This document shows, piece by piece, positions 7,409 to 15,612 of a stretch of 64,000 nucleotides of DNA. Positions within the stretch are counted from its first letter, which is position 1. Every line of letters starts with the position of its first letter. Location: contig NZ_JAKILT010000030.1 of assembly GCF_023283535.1 (NCBI RefSeq), positions 1 to 64,000 on the forward strand. Direction: 5' to 3'. This DNA comes from Shewanella sairae (GTDB lineage: Bacteria; Pseudomonadota; Gammaproteobacteria; Enterobacterales; Shewanellaceae). The notes beneath the pieces were generated by a model that made no database searches, was not told where the DNA came from, and was given only the letters and a program-made list of their open reading frames with translations. Both the position numbers and the translations under genes were made by a program.

Positions 7409-9852
7409 GCTTAGCGTGGAGATTGTTTAAAAGGGAGTTATCCCAAGGCCAATTGGTGTTAATTATTTTGGCGATAACCTTGGCAGTGCTGTCGGTTACC
7501 GGTCTTGCCAGTGTCAGTGAGCGCTTGCAGCTGGCGATTAATGGCCAAGCCTCTAAGTTTATCGCAGCTGACCGCATCATTGATTCACCCAATGAAATAG
7601 ACCCTAAGGTGCTGCAGTTAGCCGATGATAATGGCTTATCTCGTGTCAGTAGCATGCAGTTTAATTCGATGCTTTATGCCGGTGATGCGTTTCAGCTAGT
7701 GACGGTCAGAGCGGTTGAACAAGGTTATCCGTTAAAAGGCGATATTGAGCTTAACACGGGTAAAGCCCAAGGCTTACCTAGCGCGAATAACATTTGGTTT
7801 GAAACCCGTTTAGGTGGCTTGTTAGGTTACCCAGAGCAAATTGAGCTGGGTAATGCCAAGTTTGGCTTATCGAAAGAGATTATTCGTTTGCCTGATGCGG
7901 GCTTTAATCCGTTTGCCTCATCGCCGGTTGTGTTGATGCGCATAGAAGATGTGGCTAAAACTGAAGTGATTCAACCGGGCAGCCGGGTAACATACCGTTA
8001 TCAGTTTGCAGGTGATGCGACGGCGTTAAATGCATTTGAAGCACAAGCTAAGCCGTTGCTAAATACCAGCCAGCGTTGGGTAGATGTGCAGTCTGGTGAT
8101 TCACCTATTGCTGAAGCGGTAAAGCGCGCGGAGCGTTTCTTATTGCTGGCAAGCTTATTAGGTATTGCACTTGCCTGCGCGGCAATCGGCATTGCGGCGC
8201 AGCGTTACTGTCAGCGTCATTATGACGTGGTTGCCATGCTTAAAACCTTTGGCGCATCGGCAAAACAGATCCGCGTGCTATTTGGTATGCACTTATTGTT
8301 AGTGACCGCCGTTGGTGTGGTACTCGGGCTTATTGGTGGCTTTGCCTTAGATAGGGGCATTACTGCATTTTTACCGGCAGAAATTGCGGCTTATACGCCG
8401 CCAATGATGCGGCCGATTATGCTGGGCTTAGGCACTGGCTTTATTAGTGCATTTATGTTTTCGGCTTATCCACTCATGCGCTTATTGGCTATTCCGCCAT
8501 TACGGGTATTGCAAAGACAGCTTGAAGGCATACAGCTAGGAATGTGGCTGCACTTAGTGCTGAGCTTAGGGGCGATGGCGCTATTGGGGTATTTGTACTC
8601 GCAAAGCCTTGCATTAACCTTAACTGTAGTCGCAGCGGTTCTTTTGTTAGGCGTACTATTAAGTGTGCTTGGCTTCTTTATGATTCGACTTGGCCACAGT
8701 GTGGGCATGAAAACCACCAATCCATTGCAGTTAGCATTAGCGGGGCTTAGACGCCGCGCCAAACAAAATGCGGTGCAGCTGGTGGGCTTTAGTAGCGCGT
8801 TGGTGTTGCTACTGACTATTTTTGCTCTTAGACAAGACTTACTCAATGAGTGGCAAAAACAGTTACCGGAAAACTCGCCTAACTATTTTTTAGTCAATAT
8901 TGCGCCGGAAGAAACTCAGCCAATTAGTGAGTTTTTAGCGCCGCATCTAAAGTCTGCACCAATTATTTACCCTGTTATTCGTGGACGATTGACGGCAATT
9001 AACGATGAGGTGTTAATTTCGCGCGATCAGCAGCAAGAGGGTGTTGAGGGCAGAGTGGGGATCTCCCGCGAGTTAAACCTCACTTACCGCGATAGCATGC
9101 CACCTAATAATGATTTGTTAGAAGGTGAGTTTAACCAAGACAAGTATGACGTTTCGGTTGAGTCGGGCGTGGCTGAGCGCTTGGATTTATCTTTGGGTGA
9201 TAAATTAACTTACACCATAGATAACCAAAGCCTGACGGTAAATGTTGCCAGCATTCGTGCGGTGCATTGGGAAACACTACAACCCAACTTCTTTATGATC
9301 TTTACTCAAGAAGCATTAGCGCCGTTTGCTTATACTTCTATGTCGAGCTTTCATCTTGATGACTCGCAGCGGGGATTGATTTTAGATTTGATCAAACAGT
9401 TCCCAACGGTATCGATTATTGATGTTGGTGCTATGGTGAGTCAGCTTAGGCAGATTATTGATCAGGTCTCTTTGTCTCTGTCATTGGTACTAGTGTTGGT
9501 GTTACTAGCAAGTGCCTTGGTGATGATAGCGCAAACAGAAGCGGGTATGGCAACAAGACAGCGAGAGCTGGCGGTATTGCGTACCTTCGGCGCCTCAGGT
9601 TGGCTGCTTCGTGCGGCGACCGGACTTGAATTTGCGCTACTTGGTACTATCGCGGGTATTTTAGCGGTAATTGTTGCTGAGTTTACCCTTTACCTACTTA
9701 AAACGCAGGTGTTTGAGTTAAACGTGTATATGCATTGGCCATGGTGGGGCATAGCGCCGCTTTGTGGTGGATTAGTTGTGGCGACTTTAGGTATTTGGCG
9801 CTGCAGGCAACTACTAAGTAAGTCATGTGGCGAGCTGCTTAAAGGGCATTAG
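7399..9852 (+). CDS. ybbP: ABC transporter permease YbbP (FtsX-like)
   Basis: 817 residues, a large FtsX/MacB-type permease partner of YbbA. The pattern is one N-terminal membrane helix (residues ~18-36), a periplasmic domain to ~245, a block of helices (~250-470, including two FtsX-type segments and two extra helices), a second periplasmic domain (~480-690), and three C-terminal helices (~693-810). It begins inside ybbA (ATG at 7399), which implies coupling. A good bidirectional terminator follows. No sign of damage. The exported or extracted substrate is not known. Confidence 0.92.
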   Translation: MELSLAWRLFKRELSQGQLVLIILAITLAVLSVTGLASVSERLQLAINGQASKFIAADRIIDSPNEIDPKVLQLADDNGLSRVSSMQFNSMLYAGDAFQLVTVRAVEQGYPLKGDIELNTGKAQGLPSANNIWFETRLGGLLGYPEQIELGNAKFGLSKEIIRLPDAGFNPFASSPVVLMRIEDVAKTEVIQPGSRVTYRYQFAGDATALNAFEAQAKPLLNTSQRWVDVQSGDSPIAEAVKRAERFLLLASLLGIALACAAIGIAAQRYCQRHYDVVAMLKTFGASAKQIRVLFGMHLLLVTAVGVVLGLIGGFALDRGITAFLPAEIAAYTPPMMRPIMLGLGTGFISAFMFSAYPLMRLLAIPPLRVLQRQLEGIQLGMWLHLVLSLGAMALLGYLYSQSLALTLTVVAAVLLLGVLLSVLGFFMIRLGHSVGMKTTNPLQLALAGLRRRAKQNAVQLVGFSSALVLLLTIFALRQDLLNEWQKQLPENSPNYFLVNIAPEETQPISEFLAPHLKSAPIIYPVIRGRLTAINDEVLISRDQQQEGVEGRVGISRELNLTYRDSMPPNNDLLEGEFNQDKYDVSVESGVAERLDLSLGDKLTYTIDNQSLTVNVASIRAVHWETLQPNFFMIFTQEALAPFAYTSMSSFHLDDSQRGLILDLIKQFPTVSIIDVGAMVSQLRQIIDQVSLSLSLVLVLVLLASALVMIAQTEAGMATRQRELAVLRTFGASGWLLRAATGLEFALLGTIAGILAVIVAEFTLYLLKTQVFELNVYMHWPWWGIAPLCGGLVVATLGIWRCRQLLSKSCGELLKGH

Positions 9853-9880
9853 TTGCTGGTAACAATTTGAGCACTAATCA

Positions 9881-9917
9881 AAAAAGGATAACGCAGGGCG
9901 TTATCCTTTTTGTTTTT
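9881..9917. terminator. Bidirectional terminator between ybbP and yfcH
   Basis: AAAAAGGATAACGC pairs with GCGTTATCCTTTTT around a 3-nt AGG loop (14-bp arms). T-tracts follow on both strands, so it can end ybbAP on the plus strand and yfcH on the minus strand. Confidence 0.9.
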
Positions 9918-9975
9918 AGCTCTAAGCTTCTTCAGAAGGTGGGACTTTTACTTTAGTCATCTGCTGATTAATAGG

Positions 9976-10884
9976 TCAGTCGCCTAATACTTCTGCTAAT
10001 GCGGGGGCAAGCTCTGGGTATTGATACACAAAGCCCGCATCTAAAGCACGTCTTGGTGTGACGTATTGACCTTCGATGAGTAACGATGACATCTCACCTA
10101 AAGCAAGCTTTAACGCAAATGTCGGCGCGGGAATACACGCTGGGCGATTAACGGCTTGGCCAAGTGCCTGAGTAAAGGCTTTATTGCTGACAGGGTTGGG
10201 CGCTGTGCCGTTATAAATGCCTTCGCAGTCAGCATCAAGGGTCAAATGGCTGATAAGCGCGATAAGATCTGCCTGATGGATCCAGCTCATTCCCTGTTGT
10301 CCGTTACCAATAGGGCCGCCGAGGCCTAATTTAAACGCCGGTAACATTTTGGCTAGCGCGCCGCCGTGGCGACCTAATACTAAACCGATGCGGACAATAC
10401 ACACCCGTGTTTGCTCGCTTTGGGCTTTTAAGGCTTCATCTTCCCAGCGGCGACAGACTTGGTGGGTAAATTCGGCTTGGGTCTGTTGGCTAACTTCAAA
10501 GCTCTCATCGATAGGTTGTAGCTTTTGATCGCCGTAATAACCAATGGCTGATGCGCTGACAAATGTGTGCGGTGGTGTGTCACTTTGTTTGATTAAACTG
10601 CTTAGTTTACTGGTAAGGTCCCAGCGGCTTTGGCAAATAGCTTGCTTTTGGCTATCGCTCCAGCGTTTTCCGGCAATGGGCTCGCCGGCTAAATTGATGA
10701 CGGCGTCAAAGTCATTGAGGTGAGTGAGCAGATCTATTGACGCTAGGTACTGGTGTGAGGCGCCCAATCGTTTTTCAGCTGCCTCAACTGAGCGGCTTAA
10801 AATCGTTAGCTGGTGGCTTTCTTTTAAGGCGTTAACCAGTTGCGTACCAATAAATCCGCTGGCGCCAGTTAGTAATATATTCAT
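9976..10884 (-). CDS. yfcH: NAD(P)-binding epimerase-like protein YfcH (TIGR01777, SDR family)
   Basis: 302 residues, normal for the family. The N-terminal Rossmann motif is TGASGFIG (residues 6-13), followed by an atypical extended SDR core with 'SASAIGYYGD' (Ser and the YxxxD/K-type region) and a C-terminal DUF1731-like segment ('TPRRALDAGFVYQYP'). It is a predicted cytoplasmic sugar-nucleotide epimerase or oxidoreductase; no substrate is proven. It follows folX on the same strand with a 54-bp gap, an order also found in E. coli. Confidence 0.9.
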   Translation of the reverse strand: MNILLTGASGFIGTQLVNALKESHQLTILSRSVEAAEKRLGASHQYLASIDLLTHLNDFDAVINLAGEPIAGKRWSDSQKQAICQSRWDLTSKLSSLIKQSDTPPHTFVSASAIGYYGDQKLQPIDESFEVSQQTQAEFTHQVCRRWEDEALKAQSEQTRVCIVRIGLVLGRHGGALAKMLPAFKLGLGGPIGNGQQGMSWIHQADLIALISHLTLDADCEGIYNGTAPNPVSNKAFTQALGQAVNRPACIPAPTFALKLALGEMSSLLIEGQYVTPRRALDAGFVYQYPELAPALAEVLGD

Positions 10885-10938
10885 AGGCTCAAACTCAGAG
10901 GTTATAAAATAGATGATTATCAGTACGCTATGGCTGAC

Positions 10939-11313
10939 CTATTGGATCGACTGTTTTTGATAACACAGCTCTAGCGACACTGAATCGGCAAAACGTAATG
11001 CATGGGGCTTATCGATTTCTACTTTAGCAAAGTCGACCCAATCATGCTCACTGGCAATGCTCAACACTTGGCTGGTTAAGTTTTCCAGTAAAGAAAAACG
11101 GTTGTTTTCAACTAAAGCAATGATCTTTTTCGTAATCGTGCGATAATTCAGAGCATCATCCATATTGTCACTGTTTCTGGCTTTATCTGCACAGTAATGA
11201 ATAACAGTATTAATGGTGACATCTTGCTTATTTTGAATTTCGTCTTCTTTAATGCCAATGTAAGTACGTAACCTTAGGTTCTTAATGCGGATCACGGCGA
11301 TTTCTGGTTTCAT
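10939..11313 (-). CDS. folX: Dihydroneopterin triphosphate 2'-epimerase FolX
   Basis: 124 residues, very close to E. coli FolX along its whole length (shared blocks '[10 protein letters not shown]', 'DALNYRT', '[10 protein letters not shown]', 'ALRFADSVS'). It epimerises dihydroneopterin triphosphate to the monapterin form in the cytoplasm, which in related bacteria feeds tetrahydromonapterin synthesis. The 'RFADSV' segment distinguishes it from the dihydroneopterin aldolase FolB. It probably forms an operon with yfcH downstream. Its promoter must share the 89-bp divergent gap with the AI-2E-type permease gene. Confidence 0.93.
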   Translation of the reverse strand: MKPEIAVIRIKNLRLRTYIGIKEDEIQNKQDVTINTVIHYCADKARNSDNMDDALNYRTITKKIIALVENNRFSLLENLTSQVLSIASEHDWVDFAKVEIDKPHALRFADSVSLELCYQKQSIQ

Positions 11314-11402
11314 AAAAAACGATGTCCCTGTTGTAGTTCATGTTAGAAGCAGTTTATATAACCCTATCAATATTATAGTGAATCAAGAAGGACTTTATTG
11401 TA

Positions 11403-12569
11403 ATGACTCGATTCGAGAATCAAGGTGTAGCCTTTAAAGGCTTCGCCATTTCCGCATTTATTGTGGTCATTTTGGCTGGCATTAAAGCGGCTAGTCCAAT
11501 TGTGGTACCGTTCGTACTGTCAGTTTTTATTGCGGTGATCTGTAATCCGATGATCAGTTGGATGACACGTCATCGTACACCACGCGGTTTAGCTGTACTG
11601 CTGTTGATGGTGTTTATTGTGTTAATGGGCTTGTGGTTGGCCTCTGTGGTTGGCACTTCAATTAATGAATTCTCCAAACAGTTACCTTTTTATCGTGATC
11701 AATTAATCGATCAGTTCTCTTGGATTGTAGAAAAGCTAGCGGCGTTTAATATTCAAATTTCCAAAGAACAGATTTTGGCTTATTTCGACCCGGGTGTTGC
11801 GCTGTCGATGACAACAAATATGTTGTCAGGTGTAGGTAGTGTGATGGCTAACCTGTTTTTGATTATTTTGACCGTGGTATTCATGTTGTTTGAATCAAAC
11901 GGTTTTTCAACCAAAATGCACCTTGCATTAGACGATCCAGATATGCGCTTAAAGCAGGTGGACCGTTTCTTACATTCTGTAAACCAGTACATGGTGATTA
12001 AGACATTAGTCAGTTTAGCAACGGGCTTAATCATTGGTGTTGGTTTGTACTTTATTGGTGTCGATTACGCATTGTTATGGGGCGTGATTGCGTTTTTGTT
12101 TAACTATATTCCCAATATCGGCTCTATCATTGCAGCTATTCCGTCGGTGCTATTAGCCTTTATTCAATTAGGCCCTGGGGCTGCTGGCGGGGTGGCATTA
12201 CTTTACCTTGGTACCAATACGGTTATGGGCAACGCCGTTGAGCCAAGATACATGGGTAAAGGTTTAGGCTTATCGACATTGGTGGTGTTCCTGTCGTTAA
12301 TTTTCTGGGGCTGGTTATTAGGCTCTGTGGGCATGTTGTTATCTGTACCTTTGACCATGATTGTGAAAATCGCCCTTGAGTCTAGCTCTGGCGGACGTTG
12401 GTTGGCGGTGCTGCTAGGTGATGATGTGTCTGAGGAGCAATTACAAGAAGCCAAAGTTAGCGTGACGACAGCATTAGAGAATACATCGCTAGCGCAGTCT
12501 GACGTAGAGCAATCTGCAGCAGCGAGCGAGCAGCAAGACAGTAATCAGTTAAAAAATAGTGAAAAGTGA
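11403..12569 (+). CDS. AI-2E-family (PF01594, TqsA/PerM-like) membrane permease
   Basis: 388 residues. Hydrophobic segments at roughly 13-60 (two helices) and 65-90 are followed by a soluble stretch (~95-140) and a cluster of helices from ~143 to 325. The typical motif is 'YIPNIGSIIAAIPSVLLA', together with 'GNAVEPRYMGKGLGLS' and 'FWGWLLGSVGMLLSVPLT'. The C-terminal ~50 residues are a Gln/Ser/Glu-rich tail. Members export autoinducer-2 (TqsA) or act as ion antiporters; which applies is not visible. AAGAAGGA sits about 10 nt before the ATG. The stop codon is 5 bp before the likely ATG of the methyltransferase gene, so the two are cotranscribed. Confidence 0.88.
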   Translation: MTRFENQGVAFKGFAISAFIVVILAGIKAASPIVVPFVLSVFIAVICNPMISWMTRHRTPRGLAVLLLMVFIVLMGLWLASVVGTSINEFSKQLPFYRDQLIDQFSWIVEKLAAFNIQISKEQILAYFDPGVALSMTTNMLSGVGSVMANLFLIILTVVFMLFESNGFSTKMHLALDDPDMRLKQVDRFLHSVNQYMVIKTLVSLATGLIIGVGLYFIGVDYALLWGVIAFLFNYIPNIGSIIAAIPSVLLAFIQLGPGAAGGVALLYLGTNTVMGNAVEPRYMGKGLGLSTLVVFLSLIFWGWLLGSVGMLLSVPLTMIVKIALESSSGGRWLAVLLGDDVSEEQLQEAKVSVTTALENTSLAQSDVEQSAAASEQQDSNQLKNSEK

Positions 12570-12574
12570 GTTTG

Positions 12575-13492
12575 ATGCAGTTATTTATTGAAGCAGTACA
12601 ACAAGTAGAGTTTCCTGAAGATGTTACGCGTTTATTTCACGGGCGTGGTGGGCGTTTCCCGGCTTGTGAACACTTATGTTTAGATTGGTTTTCGCCAGTA
12701 TTGCTATTAACCAGCTTTAAAGGCTTAGAGCCAAGTGAGCTTGAGACCTTGTGCGAAGCAATAGAGCAACGCTGGCAAGCCGTTAAAGGTAATGAACCAT
12801 TAAACTTAGTGTTTCAATATCGCCGCGGTGGTGAGACTCATACTGAAATCATTCAAGGTGAAGTGCCTGAAAAACATATCGTCACTGAAAATGGCGCGTG
12901 TTTTCAAGTGCATCTATTACGTGGCCAGAACCATGGTTTGTTTTTGGATATGGCAAATGGTCGCCAATGGGTACGTGAACACAGCGCACATAAAAAAGTG
13001 CTAAACCTATTTGCTTATACTTGTGGCTTCTCGGTGGCCGCTTTGCAAGGTAAAGCCGATGAAGTGGTTAATATCGATATGAGTAAAGGTGCTTTATCTA
13101 TCGGTAAGCAAAATCACATTTTGAATGATTTTAAAGCCGGGGCGCGTTTTTTAGGTCATGACATTTTTAAGTCTTGGGGTAAGTTAACCAAGCTTGGGCC
13201 TTATGAGGTAATCGTTGCCGATCCGCCAAGTAATCAAAAGGGCAGTTTTGTGGCGACCAAAGATTATGCTCGATTGCTAAAACGTTTGCCTGAGTTATTA
13301 ACCGATGATGGTGATATGTTACTGTGCCTTAATGCGCCAGAATTGAGTATTGATTTTTTAATGCAGCAGGTTGAGGAGTACAGCCCGAGCTTGGTTTTTT
13401 GTGAGCAACTGGCTAACCCTACAGTGTTTGAAGATGTCGATCCTAATAAAGCGTTAAAAGTGCTTAGGTACCGTAAGCAAGCTGTGTGCTAG
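12575..13492 (+). CDS. Class I SAM-dependent methyltransferase (PF10672, RlmI-like core)
   Basis: 305 residues from the ATG at 12575; a GTG at 12566 overlapping the upstream stop (GTGA) is the alternative. I prefer the ATG because AAGTGAG stands just ahead of it. The C-terminal two thirds is a Rossmann-type methyltransferase: motif I 'VLNLFAYTCGFSVAA', acidic end of strand 2 'VNIDMS', and the nucleic-acid methyltransferase-like catalytic motif 'VIVADPPSNQKGSF'. This resembles the catalytic domain of 23S rRNA m5C methyltransferase RlmI but lacks a PUA domain. The target is probably RNA but is not established. A strong terminator follows. Confidence 0.88.
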   Translation: MQLFIEAVQQVEFPEDVTRLFHGRGGRFPACEHLCLDWFSPVLLLTSFKGLEPSELETLCEAIEQRWQAVKGNEPLNLVFQYRRGGETHTEIIQGEVPEKHIVTENGACFQVHLLRGQNHGLFLDMANGRQWVREHSAHKKVLNLFAYTCGFSVAALQGKADEVVNIDMSKGALSIGKQNHILNDFKAGARFLGHDIFKSWGKLTKLGPYEVIVADPPSNQKGSFVATKDYARLLKRLPELLTDDGDMLLCLNAPELSIDFLMQQVEEYSPSLVFCEQLANPTVFEDVDPNKALKVLRYRKQAVC

Positions 13493-13558
13493 CTTTTATA
13501 AGGTTTAGTTTTTAGATGTCATAGCTTTTAGATGCGCTAGCTTTTAGAAAGACGCGAT

Positions 13559-13586
13559 AGGCCAAACAAGATGTTTGGCCTTTTTT
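13559..13586 (+). terminator. Terminator of the AI-2E permease / methyltransferase operon
   Basis: AGGCCAAACA pairs with TGTTTGGCCT (13559-13581) around a 3-nt loop, followed by six T. Confidence 0.92.
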
Positions 13587-13807
13587 ATGCCAGTTTTGTG
13601 CTAAATAAGCCTATTTCTAACCTAATGGGGGAGATAACGTGCGAAGAAAGGAATGGTTAGTATAATATTTGAGCACTAAAAGTAGGCTGTTAAGCGTGAA
13701 AATGAATATAAAACTGAAAGTCTTTCACTTGTGCAAACCGTTATTGACGGTTTTTAGGGTAATTAAGGTGGTTTTTGCTGTTTTATTAGGATAGTTGTGA
13801 AAGTTTT

Positions 13808-13837
13808 CTGTAAGTACTGCCTGCAAGCTGTTATACT
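13808..13837 (+). promoter_or_regulatory. Extended -10 promoter of the small-protein gene
   Basis: TATACT at 13832-13837 is preceded directly by TGT, the TGn extension of sigma-70 promoters. The -35 region (CTGTAA, 13808-13813, 18-bp spacing) is poor, as expected for extended -10 promoters. Predicted transcription start is near 13844. Confidence 0.55.
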
Positions 13838-13947
13838 CCGAATTAAGAACTATGCATATTTGGCATATTTTTGAAAAAAGGCTAAATGTCACACTTTTGA
13901 TGACATGCCTCTTTACCCTACACCTTAATCAAAGATCCGGAGTCGTT

Positions 13948-14046
13948 ATGGAAATTCAGGAATATGAAGGCGCATATTACCAACTACAAGATGAGATGTT
14001 AGAGTCTCTACCAGTTGAAATGGATGAAGAAGCGTTTTTAGATTAA
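13948..14046 (+). CDS. Small acidic protein of 32 residues, unknown function
   Basis: From the ATG at 13948 the product is a 32-residue, strongly acidic peptide (about ten Glu/Asp, no Lys or Arg), starting MEIQEYEGAYYQ and ending DEEAFLD. GGAG lies 7 nt upstream. A longer reading (64 residues from ATG 13852) is in frame but has no good ribosome site and adds an unrelated basic, Cys-containing stretch, so I take the short form. A clear extended -10 promoter lies ~110 bp upstream and a perfect terminator 65 bp downstream, so it is a self-contained transcript. I do not recognise the family. A conserved stand-alone small protein is likely; a leader peptide is less so, because a terminator rather than a gene follows. 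Confidence 0.6.
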   Translation: MEIQEYEGAYYQLQDEMLESLPVEMDEEAFLD

Positions 14047-14110
14047 GGAAAATCGCTAAGAGCTCAGTTATAGCGTGTGACATCATAAACTGTAACTCGA
14101 GTCTTAAGAC

Positions 14111-14140
14111 AAAATAGCAACCTAAGGGTTGCTATTTTTT
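14111..14140 (+). terminator. Terminator of the small-protein gene
   Basis: AAAATAGCAACC pairs perfectly with GGTTGCTATTTT (12-bp arms, TAAG loop), with six T in total at the end. Confidence 0.92.
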
Positions 14141-14268
14141 GTTGGATTACCGCTAAACCAGCATAAAAAAACCGTCACCATATTGATTGGTATAAAGTAG
14201 GTAATACTTTGGTGCCTTTAATCGTGCCGGTTTGTAGAGTATTGGCTGCAGCTTATTTATAGCAGGGT

Positions 14269-14733
14269 TTAACCGTTCACTTGTCGCTTTTCTGGCATGA
14301 TTTCGACAATGATCCATTTACCGTTGCGCTTATTTAGGCGTAATGTTCTATCGTCCACCCAAGGTTGTCCGCCACGTAGTCCCTTCATTTTGACGATGAC
14401 GGTGACGTCATCGGTAAATTTACGGAAGAAGTCGATATCTACCTCATCAACTTCTAATTCAACATTTGTCATCGATAAATTAAGCATATTTCGCTGCACT
14501 GCTGCGGCAATGTAGTAGTGACCTAAAATTTCCTTTAATGGATCATCAACATAAAATTTAGCTTTTTCTATGTCTTTGTCATTGTAGACAGCGCTGAGAA
14601 AGCCTAGTGACGATAATTCAGGTGTACGAAGGGATGGCTTTGCACCAGCGTTTATTTCTTCACTGGCTTGGTTTGATGGACTGCAAGCGCTAAGACCCAA
14701 TAAAGTAATGGCAAAAATAATGGCTTTAAACAT
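14269..14733 (-). CDS. Small lipoprotein, unknown function
   Basis: 154 residues. The signal peptide has a lipobox (LSAC, Cys at residue 17). The mature part looks like a small alpha+beta fold of the NTF2/SnoaL kind: an N-terminal helix-rich part (residues ~38-85), then three strands with alternating polar residues ending 'VEIMPEKRQVNG'. That fold assignment is a guess from pattern only. AAGAAG precedes the ATG. It is a single gene facing away from the DnaA-box region. I do not recognise a named family. Confidence 0.75.
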   Translation of the reverse strand: MFKAIIFAITLLGLSACSPSNQASEEINAGAKPSLRTPELSSLGFLSAVYNDKDIEKAKFYVDDPLKEILGHYYIAAAVQRNMLNLSMTNVELEVDEVDIDFFRKFTDDVTVIVKMKGLRGGQPWVDDRTLRLNKRNGKWIIVEIMPEKRQVNG

Positions 14734-14864
14734 GTGTTAACTTCTTATGAGTTTGGCTCAGTATTACGATTATTAAGGGCTAACGCAAGAAAATCAGTTT
14801 AGATCTTATCTAAAGCTTGACCTAAGTAAAGATCTAAGGCATATCTGTATAGATGACTTGAAAA

Positions 14865-14891
14865 GGTTATCCACAGAATCTGTGGATAACC
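14865..14891. promoter_or_regulatory. Head-to-head pair of perfect DnaA boxes
   Basis: A 27-bp inverted repeat with 13-bp perfect arms and one central base. Each arm contains the strict consensus DnaA box TTATCCACA (14867-14875 on plus; 14881-14889 as TGTGGATAA). This is seen directly. DnaA binding follows from the established consensus. Whether it works as a DnaA-titrating or reactivating site, or regulates the neighbours, is not known. Confidence 0.75.
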
Positions 14892-14932
14892 ATGTTGAAG
14901 ACTATTTTTAACATGCTTAAGCTGCTGATTCG

Positions 14933-14960
14933 TAACCAGTAAATCTACTGGTTATTTTTT
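14933..14960 (+). terminator. Orphan rho-independent terminator
   Basis: TAACCAGTA (14933-14941) pairs with TACTGGTTA (14946-14954) around AATC, followed by six T. No plus-strand gene lies between the previous terminator (14140) and this one, so it may end a small RNA. Confidence 0.75.
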
Positions 14961-15177
14961 GATACATTCTGTTTTGTCTAATATTTATCTACTTTTAAAG
15001 CATCAAAATCGCTATTTCTAGCGCAGATAAACGATCTTGCGATCGTATAACCATCTCAAATTATCTTTAATTGAATATACGGCGTAACCAATTAACCTGA
15101 GTTACTTGGTATAACTATTATTTGCTTAAAAACTCATCTAGTATCTGTTTTAACTGAAAAAGCTGAAGGAAGTGAAT

Positions 15178-15528
15178 ATGTCTAGCCGTGTATATGTATT
15201 AGCGCAATTTAAACCTAAGCCGGGTAAAGAAGCGGAATTATTTGAAGTGTTAAAAGCGTTAGAGCCGGATTCATATCGAGAAGAGGGCTGTATTCAATAT
15301 ATGCTCACCCGTCAGATTGATCATCCGAGTGCTACACGTAATGAATATCCGATTGTATTTAACGAGATCTGGCAAAGCGCAGAGGCTTGGGCTGCCCATG
15401 GTACTCGTAAGCAAATTCAGCACTTTTTTGAAACTCAAGTGCAAGCTGAAACAGGCTTAGTCGCTGATGCGATTGTTACCGCTTACAGTGACGAAGGGCA
15501 CCATTACGATAGTCCGATTTACAAATAA
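15178..15528 (+). CDS. Antibiotic biosynthesis monooxygenase (ABM/YgiN-like) domain protein
   Basis: 116 residues from the ATG at 15178; GAAGGA is 7 nt upstream, so the GTG at 15172 is not the start. It is a single ABM domain of the dimeric alpha+beta barrel type: 'VLAQFKPKPGKEAELFEVLKAL' near the N-terminus, a central 'GCIQYMLTRQ' strand and 'FNEIWQSAEAWAAHGTRKQIQHF' helix. E. coli YgiN is a quinol monooxygenase of this fold; other members have unrelated roles, so the substrate is open. It is a single gene with a terminator shared with pta. Confidence 0.85.
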   Translation: MSSRVYVLAQFKPKPGKEAELFEVLKALEPDSYREEGCIQYMLTRQIDHPSATRNEYPIVFNEIWQSAEAWAAHGTRKQIQHFFETQVQAETGLVADAIVTAYSDEGHHYDSPIYK

Positions 15529-15564
15529 TCCTGTCCATAATGTTTATAAACAGATTTAAAAACA

Positions 15565-15592
15565 AAAAAGCCTGCAAATGCAGGCTTTTTAT
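15565..15592. terminator. Bidirectional terminator between the ABM gene and pta
   Basis: AAAAAGCCTGCA pairs with TGCAGGCTTTTT around AA. T-tracts follow on both strands. Confidence 0.92.
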
Positions 15593-15612
15593 TAGGATTT
15601 AAACGAGGCTAA

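Larger units (their letters stand above)
13493..13947. other. 455-bp gap with terminator, promoter and leader of a small-protein gene
   Basis: It contains the methyltransferase terminator (13559-13586), a short hairpin with five T (AAACCGT / ACGGTTT, 13735-13755) of uncertain meaning, the extended -10 promoter at 13808-13837, and a ~100-nt leader with a small hairpin (ATGTCA at 13885-13890 with TGACAT). No other gene is apparent. Confidence 0.6.
14734..15177. other. 444-bp gap with paired DnaA boxes and an orphan terminator
   Basis: It lies between two divergent genes. It contains the DnaA-box dyad (14865-14891), a plus-strand terminator with no gene in front of it (14933-14960), four GATC sites, and the promoters of both flanking genes. 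No open reading frame stands out. Confidence 0.6.

Noticed and set aside
8466..8846. 126-codon frame on the minus strand inside ybbP
   Set aside because: Shadow of a strongly coding plus-strand gene; rich in Lys, Asn, Cys and Ser in a way typical of antisense readings.
13852..13947. N-terminal extension (64-residue form) of the small acidic protein
   Set aside because: No good ribosome site before ATG 13852; the added stretch differs sharply in composition; GGAG favours ATG 13948.
14865..14891. Reading the DnaA dyad as an intrinsic terminator
   Set aside because: No T-tract on either side and only one base in the centre; both arms are exact DnaA boxes, a simpler explanation.
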